From positions 558,001 to 622,000 of the forward strand of contig NZ_FUZA01000001.1 of NCBI RefSeq assembly GCF_900167945.1: a DNA stretch of 64,000 bases, written 5' to 3'. This DNA is from Dyadobacter psychrophilus (GTDB lineage: Bacteria; Bacteroidota; Bacteroidia; Cytophagales; Spirosomataceae). Below, piece by piece: positions 8,342 through 17,873 of the stretch. The position numbers were made by a program, and so were the translations under genes. Each line of letters starts with the position of its first letter. Positions within the stretch are counted from its first letter, which is position 1. The notes under the pieces were generated by a model, which did no database searches, was not told the origin of the DNA, and saw only the letters and a list, made by a program, of their open reading frames with translations.

Positions 8342-9274
8342 TCAAAGGATTACTTCACCATACATGCCTATTTTCAAAAATCCGTCATTCTTCAACCTGA
8401 TCTTAACCGCATAAACCAGATTGGCGCGCTCGTCTTTCGTCTGAATCGTTTTGGGCGTAAATTCCGCCTTGTCACTGATCCACTCAATGGTGCCGGGCAG
8501 TTCTTTGTATTTTCCTTCCTTCTCGTCCACCAGCACTTTCACCGTTTGGTTAAGCTTTACGCTTGTCAACTGATCGCCAGTCACATAAGCACGCAAAATG
8601 ATCGTAGTCAGGTCTGCAATTTTATAAAGTGGCTTGCCTGCAACGGCCATTTCATTTTCCTCCGCATATTTCGAAAGCACGGTGCCGCCAACCTCATTCA
8701 TGATTTTGGATTTTGCCAGCTGATCATTAACCTGCTCAATCTGAACATATAACGGAACCACGTCCGCCCTTAACCCCGAAGTTTGCGTCCTCAGCACAGA
8801 CGCTTGCGCAGCATCCTGGCGATTGATGACTTCCAGTTGTTTTTGCAACTCACTGATCTGCGCGTTAATGTCATCCAATTGTTTTGGCGTGGCCGCATCG
8901 GCTTTGAGCAGGTTCTGAATGCGTTTTTGTTCATGGAGCAAATTATCCAGTCTCGTCTGGGAAACAGCCAGTTGCTGTTTGTACACATTGGTTTGCGCCA
9001 CAATGTCGGGTAACTTACTGCCTGTTGCCTTTATCTGCGCTTCGAGTTGTTTCTTCTTCAAATACAGGGGCAGACTGTCGATATAACCCACTTTTTCACC
9101 CGCTTTCAGCAATTGTCCTTCTTCCAGCTTGAATTCGATAATCCGGCCGGTTGCTTCTGCCGAAACAATTGTTTCGATGGCTTCAAACGTGCCCGAAGCA
9201 TCATATACGTTCTCTTTGCCCTTGCAGCCGACAACGGCCATGGCTATCATTAAAATAAATCCGGTTGTCTTCAT
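8342..9274 (-). CDS. HlyD/YbhG-family periplasmic adaptor lipoprotein
   Basis: A 310-residue membrane-fusion protein. The N-terminus has a hydrophobic stretch ending in VVGC, a lipobox, so it is probably anchored to the membrane by a lipidated Cys17. It has the split biotinyl-lipoyl domain (IVSAEATGRIIEFKLEEGQ and a later VGGTVLSKYAEENEM) around a long coiled-coil hairpin rich in Gln, Leu and Lys (about residues 75-190), then beta-barrel segments. This order is that of YbhG/HlyD adaptors, which join the inner-membrane ABC pump to TolC. It lies between the TolC-like gene and the two ATPases in one operon. Confidence 0.88.
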   Translation of the reverse strand: MKTTGFILMIAMAVVGCKGKENVYDASGTFEAIETIVSAEATGRIIEFKLEEGQLLKAGEKVGYIDSLPLYLKKKQLEAQIKATGSKLPDIVAQTNVYKQQLAVSQTRLDNLLHEQKRIQNLLKADAATPKQLDDINAQISELQKQLEVINRQDAAQASVLRTQTSGLRADVVPLYVQIEQVNDQLAKSKIMNEVGGTVLSKYAEENEMAVAGKPLYKIADLTTIILRAYVTGDQLTSVKLNQTVKVLVDEKEGKYKELPGTIEWISDKAEFTPKTIQTKDERANLVYAVKIRLKNDGFLKIGMYGEVIL

Positions 9275-9313
9275 TATTTCTGAATATTTACTGCTAATAA
9301 TTTTTGTAAATGT

Positions 9314-10603
9314 TTATTGATCAATATTTTGTCCTAGTGTTGTACGCACATTGTAAGTTGACATCAACAGTTGTATTTCATGCAAAATGCGGCTCAACCT
9401 CGCCTGATCCTCCGCGTTGACCTCCCTCAAATAATCATTCGTGTTGATCACGCCGTTTTCCAACTGCGCAGCCGCGGTCGTCTTCACACTTTCGCGCAAT
9501 GCAATGATCTCATTATCAGATTCCAATAATTTTTCCAGTTTGATCAAATCCGCATTTTGCTGTTTCAGGCTCAGATTTGTGTTGTATACAAAGACCGCCT
9601 GCTGCACTTGAATGGACTCCCGGTTATTTGCGATGAGCGCACGGTCATTTTTTGCCGTATATAACCCTGACAGCGACCAATTCAGGCGGATCCCGGTAAT
9701 GTAATAGGGGTCGAATCCGTTGTTGAGAATGTTGAGCGCAGGCCGTCCATAACCGCCCTGAAAAAAGAAATTCAGCTTGGGACGATTTTTCACTTTTAAT
9801 AATTTGTCTTGAATGTCAAGATTTTGACGCTGATAATCGAAAAGTCGCAATTCGGGTCGGCTCATATCACCCTCCAGTGAAACCGTTTCAGGCTTCGCTA
9901 AAACTGTCGATCCAGCTAAATCCTGGCCTATTAGCAAGCCCAGCATATCGAGATACGCTTTGCGGTTAGACGCAAGTTCCGTGGCGCGCTGTTCGGTTTT
10001 CAGCAATTCGGCTTTGAGCGTGTTTCCATTGCTTTTGAATGCTGTTCCGTTGTCAATGAAGGCTTGTATCTTCTTAACTCCCAGCTCAATGTCCTTTTTT
10101 AAAAGCGCATTTTGTTTCAATTGTTCGTCCAGCATTAGTATTCCGAAAAAGATCTGGTTTACGCGCTCATTCAACTTATAAATTTCCACTTCCACTTTTA
10201 GGGTTTCCATGATCGCGTTCTGCTTATGCGACTCAATCTGCGTGCGCACCGCTCCCCCATCATAAATGGTCTGACTAACCTCTGCGTAAACCTTATATTG
10301 ATCCTTACTGATGCTGGGAAACTCTGCGCCCGGAATCGCGATGGGAAGCTTAAATTCCGTTACCGCGGATTGATAAGTTGCCTGCCCCAAGACAGAAATT
10401 TGCGGCAAATAACCCTTCGCAGCATTTTCTACCGAGAAATTTTCTGTTTTGCGGATCAGTTCATATTGCTTGATCAGCGGATAATTCTTCCGTGCGAGCA
10501 TGTAGGAATCGTTGATCGTCAAGACTTTATCTTGCGCAAAGGCAGCGACAATGGTTAGCCGACTAAGCAGTATAAACAAACAGATTCGAAATGGGTTAAT
10601 CAT
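9314..10603 (-). CDS. TolC-family outer membrane efflux protein
   Basis: A 429-residue protein with a signal peptide (MINPFRICLFILLSRL... cleaved near AFAQ). It has the two repeats of long amphipathic helices and short strands typical of outer-membrane efflux channels, for example SQTIYDGGAVRTQIESHKQ and the matching segment late in the chain. It is the first structural gene of the exporter operon, 51 bp after the TetR regulator. A palindrome in that 51-bp gap matches one upstream of the regulator, so control of this gene by the TetR protein is likely. Confidence 0.87.
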   Translation of the reverse strand: MINPFRICLFILLSRLTIVAAFAQDKVLTINDSYMLARKNYPLIKQYELIRKTENFSVENAAKGYLPQISVLGQATYQSAVTEFKLPIAIPGAEFPSISKDQYKVYAEVSQTIYDGGAVRTQIESHKQNAIMETLKVEVEIYKLNERVNQIFFGILMLDEQLKQNALLKKDIELGVKKIQAFIDNGTAFKSNGNTLKAELLKTEQRATELASNRKAYLDMLGLLIGQDLAGSTVLAKPETVSLEGDMSRPELRLFDYQRQNLDIQDKLLKVKNRPKLNFFFQGGYGRPALNILNNGFDPYYITGIRLNWSLSGLYTAKNDRALIANNRESIQVQQAVFVYNTNLSLKQQNADLIKLEKLLESDNEIIALRESVKTTAAAQLENGVINTNDYLREVNAEDQARLSRILHEIQLLMSTYNVRTTLGQNIDQ

Positions 10604-10621
10604 TTTATTTATTCGTTTTAT

Positions 10622-10637
10622 TTAATCATTTGATTAA
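10622..10637. promoter_or_regulatory. TetR operator, site 2 (between regulator and tolC)
   Basis: The 16-base sequence TTAATCATTTGATTAA is an inverted repeat (7-base arms, 2-base centre). It is the exact reverse complement of the core of the palindrome at 11328-11343 on the other side of the TetR gene. It lies just downstream of the tetR stop and before the TolC-like gene. Two identical palindromes flanking a TetR gene are strong, though indirect, evidence for its operator. Confidence 0.75.
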
Positions 10638-10654
10638 TTATAAACCAAAAAAAT

Positions 10655-11266
10655 TTACGCTTTCGCCAGCATCATTTTGAGCCACTCCGGGATCAGCTTT
10701 TTACGCTGTTCCATCAACGCCAGGTAATTTTCTTCTCCGCCGGTAACGGTTTGCAGAACGGGTTTCCCCACGAAAGGAAAGATGATCATTCCGAGCAAAT
10801 TCATCAGGAAATGAAACGGGTGGATTTCGGTCCCTTTTTCCTGTAACTGCTTCACAAAAACCGATTGCGTCAAATGCGTTTTCGCCTGCAACCTATCTGC
10901 GAAACGCTCGGGATCATTCCTTAACTCGCTCAAAACGAAGATCGGAAGGTCCGGATGTTCGATCAGCATGTTGATATAGTTTTCCGTTATTTTTTCAAAT
11001 TTCTCTTCCAATGTTGTTGCCGTATCATTCAATATAGGGGTTAAAATCCCAAAGAGCTTCTGGATCCGCTCCGCCATAACAATGTCAAACAACTTTTCCT
11101 TACTCCTGAAATAGTAATTCAGCAACGCCAGATTGATCCCAGCTTCTTCCGCAATGTCCCTTGTCCGCGCGTTACCATATCCTTTTTTGGTAAAAACTTT
11201 GCTGGCAGCTTCCTTAATTTTCTCCTCCGTCGACAGGTCAATTTCTGCCTTCACAACTTTCGCCAT
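10655..11266 (-). CDS. TetR-family transcriptional repressor
   Basis: A 203-residue regulator. Residues about 12-60 are the TetR helix-turn-helix, with NARTRDIAEEAGINLALLNY and YFRSKEKLFD giving the recognition helix and its cap. The rest is the helical ligand-binding and dimer domain. It heads the exporter operon. Its closest known analogue by context is CecR (YbiH), which controls ybhGFSR in E. coli. Two copies of one palindrome, at 10622-10637 and 11320-11349, suggest it represses both itself and the exporter. The inducing compound is unknown. Confidence 0.9.
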   Translation of the reverse strand: MAKVVKAEIDLSTEEKIKEAASKVFTKKGYGNARTRDIAEEAGINLALLNYYFRSKEKLFDIVMAERIQKLFGILTPILNDTATTLEEKFEKITENYINMLIEHPDLPIFVLSELRNDPERFADRLQAKTHLTQSVFVKQLQEKGTEIHPFHFLMNLLGMIIFPFVGKPVLQTVTGGEENYLALMEQRKKLIPEWLKMMLAKA

Positions 11267-11319
11267 TTGTAATTGAATGAATTAGTGCCTCAAAACTAGG
11301 AGAAAGAATTTAGTTATAC

Positions 11320-11349
11320 AAATTATTTAATCAAATGATTAAATAATTT
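11320..11349. promoter_or_regulatory. TetR operator, site 1 (upstream of tetR)
   Basis: A perfect 30-base inverted repeat: 14-base arms at 11320-11333 and 11336-11349 with a 2-base centre. Its 16-base core, TTAATCAAATGATTAA, recurs in reverse complement at 10622-10637. It lies 53 bp upstream of the TetR start codon, where it could block transcription of the whole operon. Autoregulation is inferred. Confidence 0.78.
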
Positions 11350-11463
11350 ACTTTAAGTGATTGCGCCGAGCTGACCTGGATATTTACATCAATTGAAAAG
11401 ACAACCTGCAACGGTTTCTGCGGAAGTATTTGCTTTAAGTTTGAAGTTCAATGAGAAAAGCTG

Positions 11464-11492
11464 TTGAAATATTAATTACCCTCGTAATTTTG
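11464..11492 (+). promoter_or_regulatory. Bacteroidota-type promoter of lepA
   Basis: TTG at 11464-11466 and TAATTTTG at 11485-11492 are 18 bases apart. This fits the -33/-7 pattern (TTG, TAnnTTTG) of the primary sigma factor in Bacteroidota. It lies 55 bp upstream of the lepA start. Confidence 0.6.
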
Positions 11493-11547
11493 CAGATGCT
11501 TTGCATCAGACTTTTACGTGCAGGGCGTTGGAACAGTAACTACTTTC

Positions 11548-13335
11548 ATGAAGAAAATTCGTAATTTTTGCATTATTGCCCATATTGACCACGGGAAAAG
11601 CACACTGGCAGATCGTTTGCTGGAATTCACAAATACTGTAAGCAAGCGCGACATGCAGGCGCAGTTACTCGATAACATGGATTTGGAACGTGAACGAGGC
11701 ATCACGATCAAGAGCCATGCGATCCAAATGACTTATCCCTACAAAGGAGAAGAATATACTTTTAACCTGATTGACACCCCGGGCCACGTTGATTTTTCAT
11801 ACGAAGTTTCCCGTTCTATTGCGGCTTGCGAAGGTGCATTGCTGCTCGTAGACGCTTCTCAGGGAACAGAAGCCCAAACGATCTCCAACCTGTATCTGGC
11901 GATCAATCATGACCTTGTTATTATTCCTGTTTTAAATAAAATAGATTTACCAGGCGCAATGCCGGAGGAAATCAAAGACGAAATGGTGGACCTGCTCGGC
12001 TGCGAGCGGGAGGACATTATTCCGGCAAGCGGAAAAGAAGGAATCGGCATTGAGGCCATCCTGAATGCGATTGTTGAAAGAATTCCAGCGCCGGTTGGCG
12101 ATCCGGCTGCACCATTGCAAGCACTTATTTTTGACTCCGTTTTCAATTCATATCGCGGAATCGAAGTTATTTTCCGGGTTAAAAACGGGACGATCAGAAA
12201 AGGTGACCGCGTTAAATTTATGGCGACGGGCAAGGAATACATTGCCGATGAGATCGGGACACTTGGATTACAACAGATTCCAAAGCAAGTGGTGGAATGC
12301 GGCGACGTTGGTTATTTGATCTCGGGGATTAAAGTCGCTAAGGAAGTTAAAGTAGGCGACACATTTACGCACATTGACAGGCCTGCAAGTGAAGGAATTG
12401 TGGGCTTTTCAGAAGTTAAGCCAATGGTTTTCGCTGGTATTTATCCGGTTGACACGAGCGAGTTCGAAGAACTCCGCGAGGCAATGGAAAAGCTCCAACT
12501 GAATGATGCAGCGCTTGTGTGGGAACCGGAAACATCTGCGGCATTGGGCTTCGGGTTCCGTTGCGGTTTCCTTGGGATGCTGCATATGGAAATCGTTCAG
12601 GAACGTCTGGAACGGGAATTTGATATGACTGTCATCACTACGGTCCCTTCGGTGCAGTTCCGCGTCTTGAATACGAAGAACCAGTTACTAAATATCAGCG
12701 CTCCATCGGAAATGCCTGATCCTAATCACATTAATTCGATTGAGGAACCATATATCAATGCACAGATCATTACGAAGTCGGATTATATTGGTCCTATCCT
12801 GAACCTTTGTATGGATAAGCGGGGAATTCTGAAAAACCAGGTTTACCTTACTTCCGAGCGCGTTGAGCTACAATTTTTGATTCCGCTTGCAGAGGTTGTT
12901 TTTGACTTTTTTGATAAGTTGAAGACCATTTCAAGAGGTTATGCATCGCTGGATTACGAACTATCCGGCTATCAGGAATCCGATATGGTGAAACTGGACG
13001 TCATGTTGAATGGCGAGCCGGTTGATGCGCTTTCAGCCATAGTTCACCGAACGAAGTCTTATGAATGGGGTAAAAAACTCTGCGAAAAGTTAAGAGAACT
13101 GATCCCTCGTCAAATGTTCGAAATTGCGATCCAGGCGGCTATTGGCCAGAAGATCATTGCTCGTGAAACCGTGAAAGCGATGCGGAAAGACGTTTTGGCG
13201 AAGTGTTATGGCGGTGATATTTCCCGTAAAAGAAAGCTGCTTGAAAAGCAGAAAAAGGGTAAAAAACGCATGCGCCAGGTTGGTAATGTGGAAATCCCGC
13301 AAGAGGCGTTTATGGCCGTGTTGAAAATCAATTGA
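11548..13335 (+). CDS. lepA: Elongation factor 4 (LepA)
   Basis: A translational GTPase that acts on stalled or mis-translocated ribosomes. The frame opens earlier (11518), but the start is set at the ATG at 11548, giving [19 protein letters not shown], the conserved LepA opening, and a usual length of 595 residues. G-motifs are visible: AHIDHGKST (P-loop), RERGIT (switch I), DTPGH and NKIDLPGA. The C-terminal domain, with [18 protein letters not shown] near the end, is specific to LepA and separates it from EF-G. It has its own promoter and is not in an obvious operon. Confidence 0.97.
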   Translation: MKKIRNFCIIAHIDHGKSTLADRLLEFTNTVSKRDMQAQLLDNMDLERERGITIKSHAIQMTYPYKGEEYTFNLIDTPGHVDFSYEVSRSIAACEGALLLVDASQGTEAQTISNLYLAINHDLVIIPVLNKIDLPGAMPEEIKDEMVDLLGCEREDIIPASGKEGIGIEAILNAIVERIPAPVGDPAAPLQALIFDSVFNSYRGIEVIFRVKNGTIRKGDRVKFMATGKEYIADEIGTLGLQQIPKQVVECGDVGYLISGIKVAKEVKVGDTFTHIDRPASEGIVGFSEVKPMVFAGIYPVDTSEFEELREAMEKLQLNDAALVWEPETSAALGFGFRCGFLGMLHMEIVQERLEREFDMTVITTVPSVQFRVLNTKNQLLNISAPSEMPDPNHINSIEEPYINAQIITKSDYIGPILNLCMDKRGILKNQVYLTSERVELQFLIPLAEVVFDFFDKLKTISRGYASLDYELSGYQESDMVKLDVMLNGEPVDALSAIVHRTKSYEWGKKLCEKLRELIPRQMFEIAIQAAIGQKIIARETVKAMRKDVLAKCYGGDISRKRKLLEKQKKGKKRMRQVGNVEIPQEAFMAVLKIN

Positions 13336-13472
13336 TTAAATCACAAAAGTTCAGCCAAGCGTTGTTTTGGTCAATTTTATGAAGTGAAAGGTCACACCTA
13401 TTCGCGTTTTATTGTAATTTTGACTGAATTCTAATTTTTTGACCAAGAAACTAAAATACCTTAACAAGCGAT

Positions 13473-15188
13473 ATGGCAGAAGTAATTCGTATGCCCAAGA
13501 TGAGCGACACCATGGAAGAAGGTGTTATCGCAGAATGGCACAAAAAAGTTGGCGATAAAATAAAATCAGGTGAGATCATTGCTGAGGTTGAAACCGACAA
13601 AGCGACGATGGATCTTGAATCCTATTATGACGGCACTCTTCTTTACATTGGCGTTAATAAGGGCGATGCGGTTCCGATAGACGGCATTATGGCTGTTGTT
13701 GGTGCCGAAGGCGAAGACTATAAATCATTGCTAGAAGGTGGTTCGGCTAATGGCGCTTCTAATGGAGCAAGCGTTGAAGAACCCGCTAAGGAAGAGTCAA
13801 AATCTGCTCCTGCGGCAGCCGCTCCGGCTGTTGAAACAGCTACACCAGAACCTGCAAAAAAACCTGCTCCTGCTGCTTCGGCTGAAAAAATCAATGCAGT
13901 CGTTGTCAGAATGCCGAAGATGAGCGACACGATGGAGGAAGGAACATTGGTAGGATGGCAGAAAAAAGTTGGAGACAAAGTAAAATCAGGTGACATCCTG
14001 GCCGAAGTTGAGACTGACAAGGCTACCATGGAGCTGGAAGCATACGAGGACGGAACGCTTCTATATATCGGTATTAAAGATGGCGAATCTGTTCCTGTTG
14101 ACGGCATTATTGCTGTGATCGGTGAAGAGGGCGCGAATGTGGAAGCATTGCTTGCCCGTGAAAATGGCGAAGGTGGTGCGGAAGTTGAGAACATTGAAGC
14201 TAGTGACGAAGGAAAAGCGGCTCCTGCTGCTGATTCTAGCTCAAATGGGGCTGACAAAACGGTTTCTGTTGCCGACTCGGGTGACAGGATCAAGGCTTCA
14301 CCATTGGCAAAACGTCTTGCAGACGAAAAAGGAATTGATCTGAGCCAGGTTGGCGGCAGTGGCGACAATGGCCGCATCGTAAAACGTGATGTGGATGAAT
14401 TCAAGCCAGCTGCGGCAGCGGCTGCTGCAAAAACAGAAGCGCCTGCTCAGGCGGCATCTGCGCCAGCTCCTGCGAAAGCCGAACAGCCCGCCGCTCCTGC
14501 GACTGGCGACTTTACAGACTCGCCGATCTCACAAATGCGTAAAACCATTGCGCGCAGGTTGAGCGACAGCTTATTTACAGCGCCGCACTTCTATGTGACC
14601 ATGGAAATTAACATGGACAAGGCAATGGCATTGCGACCGCAGCTTAACGAGGTGAGCCCAGCGAAGATTTCATTCAACGACATGGTCATCAAGGCTTGTG
14701 CAGTTGCTTTGAAACAACATCCTGCGGTTAACTCTGCCTGGTTAGGAGACAAAATCAGAAGATATAATTACGTGAATATTGGTGTTGCCGTGGCAGTGGA
14801 CGAAGGTTTGCTGGTTCCGGTAATCCGCGATGCTGACAAGAAAACATTGTCTACGATTTCAGGCGAAGTGAAGGATCTTGCCGGAAAAGCGAAAGACAAA
14901 AAATTGCAGCCAAAGGACTGGGAAGGAAACACGTTCTCGATCTCAAACCTGGGCATGTTTGGCGTAGATGAATTCACCGCGATCATTAACCCGCCAGATT
15001 CCTGTATTCTGGCCATCGGTGCGATAAAGAAAGTGGCAGCTTTCAAAGAAGATGGAACGGTTTACCCGCAAAACATCATGAAAGTAACGCTTTCCGCAGA
15101 TCACCGCGTAGTAGACGGAGCACTAGGCGCTCAATTCCTGCTAGCAGTTAAGAAGTTGCTTGAAGAGCCGATGAGCATGTTGGTTTAA
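13473..15188 (+). CDS. pdhC: Pyruvate dehydrogenase E2 (dihydrolipoyl acetyltransferase)
   Basis: A 571-residue E2 core enzyme that passes acetyl groups to CoA. It has two lipoyl domains, at about residues 1-80 and 145-220, with lipoyl lysines Lys43 and Lys183, both in ETDKATM. Alanine/proline-rich linkers join them. A subunit-binding domain follows near 275-310 (KASPLAKRLADEKGIDLSQV), then the catalytic domain with HRVVDG (His544, Asp548). The TMEEG sequence in both lipoyl domains points to the pyruvate rather than the oxoglutarate complex. E1 and E3 genes are not next to it. A TAATTTTG -7-like box lies at 13415-13422. Confidence 0.94.
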   Translation: MAEVIRMPKMSDTMEEGVIAEWHKKVGDKIKSGEIIAEVETDKATMDLESYYDGTLLYIGVNKGDAVPIDGIMAVVGAEGEDYKSLLEGGSANGASNGASVEEPAKEESKSAPAAAAPAVETATPEPAKKPAPAASAEKINAVVVRMPKMSDTMEEGTLVGWQKKVGDKVKSGDILAEVETDKATMELEAYEDGTLLYIGIKDGESVPVDGIIAVIGEEGANVEALLARENGEGGAEVENIEASDEGKAAPAADSSSNGADKTVSVADSGDRIKASPLAKRLADEKGIDLSQVGGSGDNGRIVKRDVDEFKPAAAAAAAKTEAPAQAASAPAPAKAEQPAAPATGDFTDSPISQMRKTIARRLSDSLFTAPHFYVTMEINMDKAMALRPQLNEVSPAKISFNDMVIKACAVALKQHPAVNSAWLGDKIRRYNYVNIGVAVAVDEGLLVPVIRDADKKTLSTISGEVKDLAGKAKDKKLQPKDWEGNTFSISNLGMFGVDEFTAIINPPDSCILAIGAIKKVAAFKEDGTVYPQNIMKVTLSADHRVVDGALGAQFLLAVKKLLEEPMSMLV

Positions 15189-15225
15189 CAGAAAACAATT
15201 AATCATATCAAAACACAAACACACT

Positions 15226-15633
15226 ATGAACGCAGACAAAAGGTTAGATCAATTAGAACCTGTGATTTCCGAATTGCTAGTGAAACAGGATAAGCTTAGT
15301 GAATTGACGTTAAAAATTAGTCGGGTTCTTGATAAGCAAAATGACAATGTTACATTTTTGCTTAAAAATCAGCTTAAAATGTCTGGAAGGATTGATAACA
15401 TTGAAATCAAGCTAGATGGAATGGACTCGCAATTTAAAGACGTGCTCGCAAACCAGGACTCTATAAAAGCGATTCAAAGTTTACTCTCCGAAAAACAGGA
15501 AACAATGTTTGTCACGCAGGAAGCAATGTCGGCCAAGCAGGATTTTTTGTCTAGAATGCAAGAGTCAATGTTGACTGAACAACAGAAAATGTCTGCAAAG
15601 CAGGATTTGATCCTTGACATTATCAAAAAGTAG
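15226..15633 (+). CDS. Small coiled-coil protein, function unknown
   Basis: A 135-residue, highly charged protein with no signal peptide or membrane segment. It is almost entirely heptad-like and rich in Gln, Lys, Leu and Met, so an extended coiled coil is expected. The last 50 residues contain a near-repeat: a segment ending MSAKQDFL is followed by one ending MSAKQDLI. It lies 37 bp after the PDH E2 gene and ends just before a strong terminator, so it may be co-transcribed with E2. I do not recognise the family. Its codon use looks more A/T-rich than that of its neighbours. Confidence 0.65.
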   Translation: MNADKRLDQLEPVISELLVKQDKLSELTLKISRVLDKQNDNVTFLLKNQLKMSGRIDNIEIKLDGMDSQFKDVLANQDSIKAIQSLLSEKQETMFVTQEAMSAKQDFLSRMQESMLTEQQKMSAKQDLILDIIKK

Positions 15634-15666
15634 TAGATTTCAATTGCAATGATTTAATAAATGTAC

Positions 15667-15705
15667 AAAGTGTCAGGTTTCTCGACCTGGCACTTTTGTT
15701 TTGTT
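15667..15705 (+). terminator. Rho-independent terminator
   Basis: Arms at 15667-15678 and 15685-15696 pair over 12 bases with one G-T wobble around a 6-base loop, followed by a T-rich run. It closes the pdhC and coiled-coil gene unit and separates it from hslV. Confidence 0.8.
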
Positions 15706-15737
15706 AGGGTTTAAAAGAATTAGTATAAAATCAATTT

Positions 15738-16277
15738 ATGGAAAAAATACATTCGACCACCGTCCTGGGGGTGCTTCATAACGGAACGGTTTCCCTGGGC
15801 GCAGATGGCCAGGCTACAATGGGTAATACAGTTGCAAAAAGCAATGTGAAAAAGATCCGGACGCTGATGGGCGGAAAAATCCTTGTGGGGTTTGCAGGAT
15901 CAACAGCAGATGCCTTTACGCTTCTTGAAAAATTTGAAGAGAAACTGAATGCTTACGGCGGCAATATGAAGCGCGCTGCTATTGAACTCGCAAAAGATTG
16001 GCGGACAGACCGTTACCTGCGAAAATTAGAGGCCATGATGATCACCGCCAATAAGGAAGAAATCCTCGTGATTTCAGGAACGGGCGATGTGCTTGAACCT
16101 GAAAACGGCATTGCGGCCATTGGATCGGGCGGAAATTATGCACTGTCAGCAGCGCAGGCTTTGAAAAAACATGCAGGACACCTTACTGCGGAAGAAATGG
16201 TGCGTGAGGGGTTAACTGTTGCTGCTGATCTTTGCATTTATACTAACCATAACCTGGTGATCGAGAAAGTCCAGTAA
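15738..16277 (+). CDS. hslV: ATP-dependent protease peptidase subunit HslV (ClpQ)
   Basis: A 179-residue proteasome-like threonine peptidase. Cleavage of a short propeptide (MEKIHS) would expose Thr7 as the N-terminal nucleophile. The conserved [12 protein letters not shown] and [23 protein letters not shown] segments are diagnostic. HslV works with the HslU ATPase to degrade unfolded and regulatory proteins in the cytoplasm. In many bacteria hslU lies directly downstream; here the next gene is dacB on the other strand with only a 3-bp gap, so hslU must be elsewhere. The terminator before it indicates its own transcription. Confidence 0.95.
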   Translation: MEKIHSTTVLGVLHNGTVSLGADGQATMGNTVAKSNVKKIRTLMGGKILVGFAGSTADAFTLLEKFEEKLNAYGGNMKRAAIELAKDWRTDRYLRKLEAMMITANKEEILVISGTGDVLEPENGIAAIGSGGNYALSAAQALKKHAGHLTAEEMVREGLTVAADLCIYTNHNLVIEKVQ

Positions 16278-16280
16278 GAA

Positions 16281-17753
16281 TTATAAATCAGCCATAAGTG
16301 TCATGATCCTTACGAGCGAATCGGTGATGACACGGTTGCTGCCCGGCATGTATTTGTGGGCAATGATTGAAAAGCTGAGTAACGAGCCCGATTTCGACGT
16401 AACATAGCCTGCATAAGCGCGGGTTCCTTCGATGGACCCGCTCTTAACATGCATATTACCAGCTGCTTTGGTGCCTTTTCCCAAGTTTCGCACCGTGCCG
16501 TTTAGTCCGAGCACGGCAATGCTTTTGTAAAAATCATTGAAACTGGCATCCTTATTCGCAACATTCAAAATGTCCGTGAGGCTATTGGTCGTGATGGAGC
16601 CGGATGGTGAAAGGCCACTGCCATCTTTGATATAAAATCCCCTCAAATCTGCATTCTTGCCTGACCAATAAGCAGTTATCGCTTTGGAAGCGTCGTCAAA
16701 TGCTGATTTACCTGCAAGTCGCTTTCCTGCTTGTTTGAAAAACGCATCTGCATAAAGGTTGATGCTCCAGAAATTTGTCTGCTGACATAAATCGCGCAGT
16801 GGCGGCGAATCGTATTTGTCCAGGATTGTTTTCGGATTGGCTGTCGCAACAGGCATTCCGGGTTGTGGCATGCTGGTTTCCCCCACCCCTATTGCTGCAC
16901 TGATGAGACTGGTTTTCAAAGCATAAGCTGCATATTCTGCCGGATTTGGGATTGAACCTTTGACAGAAAAAACGGGCGAACCCGTCGGAATGGTGCCAGT
17001 AAGCACAACTGCATTTCCCAACGGGCTGCTATAAACAATAGTCTGGTCGCCGGAGCCTCTTTCACCCGTAGTAACCTGGTTTACAAATGTAAGATATGGA
17101 ATCGCTGGTTCGATGCCCAGAAAGGTTGTCGGATCACCAAAGTCGGCACCTGGGTTAAATTTTATTTTGTATAGATTTTCATTGAAATTTAATCCTGAGA
17201 CACCGGCGCCGTAATAATTTCCTATATCACCCCAAATCCAGGTGCTGGCGATAGTTTCGGTATCAAAGAAAGAAGCGTCGGCGATGACCTTTCCTTTGAT
17301 GTAGCGGATTCCAGTTTTTTTGACGGCTGCAGTCCATCGGCTAAGCATTTCAATTCCTGTTGGATAACCCTTGAAGCGCTCGCTTCCCAGGGACGGATCG
17401 CCGGTTCCGTGAATGTACAAATTGCCGATTAATGTATCGTTTCTGATCACGCCGTCGTGTTCCAGGAATGTTTGGAATTTGAAATCACCACCAAACACAG
17501 CCAACGCGGTTGCTGTCGAGACCAATTTCAATGTGGACGCAGATGGCAAGGAGCGTTCTGTGTTCAATGCAAAGACATTCGAAGCTTCTTTTACTTTTTT
17601 TACACTGACAGACAGGGAACCGCTTCGCATCAATTCGCTGTTTTCGAGTTCCAGCACGGCATCGCGGAGGTTATTGAGCGCGATACTGTCTATATTTTGG
17701 GCATTAACATTAAAACAGAAAAAAAGAAAAAACAAAAACAGGCCGGATTTCAT
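16281..17753 (-). CDS. dacB: D-Ala-D-Ala carboxypeptidase/endopeptidase (PBP4, DacB)
   Basis: A 490-residue class C penicillin-binding protein with a signal peptide (MKSGLFLFFLFFCFNVNAQ). The catalytic Ser-x-x-Lys is Ser73-Thr-Leu-Lys76; a Ser-x-Asn motif is in WSINLY; the third motif is Lys-Ser-Gly in HVKSGSIEG. A large insert between the first two motifs is typical of PBP4. It trims peptide side chains and crosslinks of peptidoglycan in the periplasm. It converges on hslV with a 3-bp gap, leaving no room for a terminator between the two stops. Confidence 0.93.
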   Translation of the reverse strand: MKSGLFLFFLFFCFNVNAQNIDSIALNNLRDAVLELENSELMRSGSLSVSVKKVKEASNVFALNTERSLPSASTLKLVSTATALAVFGGDFKFQTFLEHDGVIRNDTLIGNLYIHGTGDPSLGSERFKGYPTGIEMLSRWTAAVKKTGIRYIKGKVIADASFFDTETIASTWIWGDIGNYYGAGVSGLNFNENLYKIKFNPGADFGDPTTFLGIEPAIPYLTFVNQVTTGERGSGDQTIVYSSPLGNAVVLTGTIPTGSPVFSVKGSIPNPAEYAAYALKTSLISAAIGVGETSMPQPGMPVATANPKTILDKYDSPPLRDLCQQTNFWSINLYADAFFKQAGKRLAGKSAFDDASKAITAYWSGKNADLRGFYIKDGSGLSPSGSITTNSLTDILNVANKDASFNDFYKSIAVLGLNGTVRNLGKGTKAAGNMHVKSGSIEGTRAYAGYVTSKSGSLLSFSIIAHKYMPGSNRVITDSLVRIMTLMADL

Positions 17754-17873
17754 ATTAGTTTAGCAGGGTGACTTTCACACAGAAAGAGAAGATACCAAAT
17801 CTAAACTAGTAAGTAATCTCCAAATCTCAGCCGGTTTTTGGTACTTTTGTAAGATACACCCCATTTCCAACGT

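Noticed and set aside
13718..14404. Open frame of 228 codons (-) opposite the PDH E2 gene
   Set aside because: It is Ser/Ala/Pro-rich because it mirrors the alanine-rich linkers of E2, and has no start context or domain.
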